A stretch of 64,000 nt of DNA from Bin75 sp965223955 (lineage in GTDB: Bacteria; Nitrospirota; Nitrospiria; Nitrospirales; UBA8639). Made by a program: the position numbers and the translations under genes. The DNA lies in assembly GCA_965223955.1 (NCBI GenBank), contig OZ245029.1:372001-436000 (forward strand), given 5' to 3'. Shown here piece by piece: positions 63,690 to 64,000 of this stretch. The first letter of the stretch is position 1. Each line of letters begins with the position of its first letter. A model generated the notes under the pieces. That model ran no database searches and was not told the DNA's origin. It saw nothing but the letters and a program-made list of their open reading frames with translations.

Positions 63690-64000
63690 TCACGCACTTG
63701 GCACTTCGACCAGCCACCGTCCAATGATCCAATTGGCCACGATGGCCGCGAGTCCATCCAATATCGCTTGAGGAAGTAAGATAGAGGAAAACCCATGGAG
63801 CATCTCTCCCAGCCCCATTCCCATACGGGACGACAGTAAAAACACGATTGCCGAAAGAACGGAACACGCCATGATCGGCACAAAGGCTGCATAGGACGCC
63901 CTATTGGCCAAATTTTTGGCGAAGACGCCGGCCAAAAATCCCGCCCCGGCTTTCGTGAACGTATTCAGCCCAAACAGACCAGCAGAAAATAAATCCTGGA
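63690..64000 (-). CDS. mreD: Rod shape-determining protein MreD, C-terminal part
   Basis: The 3' end of a gene whose start lies beyond the window; codons run from 63998 down. The visible 102 residues are hydrophobic with helices SYAAFVPIMACSVLSAIVFL and ILLPQAILDGLAAIVANWII, as in MreD. The position directly upstream of mrdA and rodA supports the assignment. MreD is an inner membrane member of the elongation complex. Confidence 0.85.
   Translation of the reverse strand, partial: QDLFSAGLFGLNTFTKAGAGFLAGVFAKNLANRASYAAFVPIMACSVLSAIVFLLSSRMGMGLGEMLHGFSSILLPQAILDGLAAIVANWIIGRWLVEVPSA

Overview
The window is bacterial chromosome, GC-rich with long intergenic repeats. The gene content and order suggest a member of the Nitrospirota (Nitrospira-like). 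The supporting features are a sulfate-assimilation cluster with a TrpD-like gene between cysH and cysD, a CysN-CysC fusion, mreD-mrdA-rodA-rng-dprA in a row, and dnaX-ybaB-recR. This placement is inference from gene order and was not tested by a search.

Left part (1-7,200): the end of dtd, an unknown protein and a VOC protein lead into an accessory island. The island holds a TacAT-type toxin-antitoxin pair whose toxin is broken, a Septu-like defence pair (PtuA ATPase and PtuB HNH nuclease, the latter frameshifted in a run of A), and, on the minus strand, a compact RiPP cluster. The RiPP cluster has a radical SAM/SPASM maturase, a 61-residue precursor ending in YNRTYNRHNR, a 2OG-Fe(II) oxygenase and an HExxH-type putative peptide hydroxylase. 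It is the most likely home of an undescribed product in this window.

Next (7,390-19,220): bcp, pdxB, a secreted nuclease-HhH protein, and the sulfate-assimilation locus. That locus has an Rrf2 regulator, a sulfite reductase with two siroheme/Fe4S4 cysteine sets and a TusA tail, APS reductase, a TrpD-like protein, and CysD/CysNC.

Middle (19,465-34,200): an SMR exporter; a 2016-residue DUF4011-type helicase-nuclease resembling Hhe-like defence proteins; tmRNA; a high-GC NCS2 permease with a C-terminal regulatory-looking domain; a cluster of toxin-antitoxin-like small genes including a zeta-toxin-like kinase; and a pterin dehydratase gene overlapping a B12-type radical SAM RiPP maturase, preceded by a triplicated promoter-like module.

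Right part (34,680-64,000): a DUF502 membrane protein, a three-gene RND efflux operon, prfC, a toxin-antitoxin cluster (MazEF, HicBA, YefM with a yoeB stub), an AsmA-like protein, recR-ybaB-dnaX, 4.5S RNA, tRNA-Ser(GGA), tRNA-Leu(TAG), tig-clpP-clpX, topB, dprA, rng, rodA, mrdA and the end of mreD.

Intergenic space is crowded with several families of dispersed palindromic repeats. One family has entered the reading frames of the TrpD-like protein and DnaX. One composite repeat block appears to have inserted at the trpD-like/cysD junction with a 30-bp duplication.
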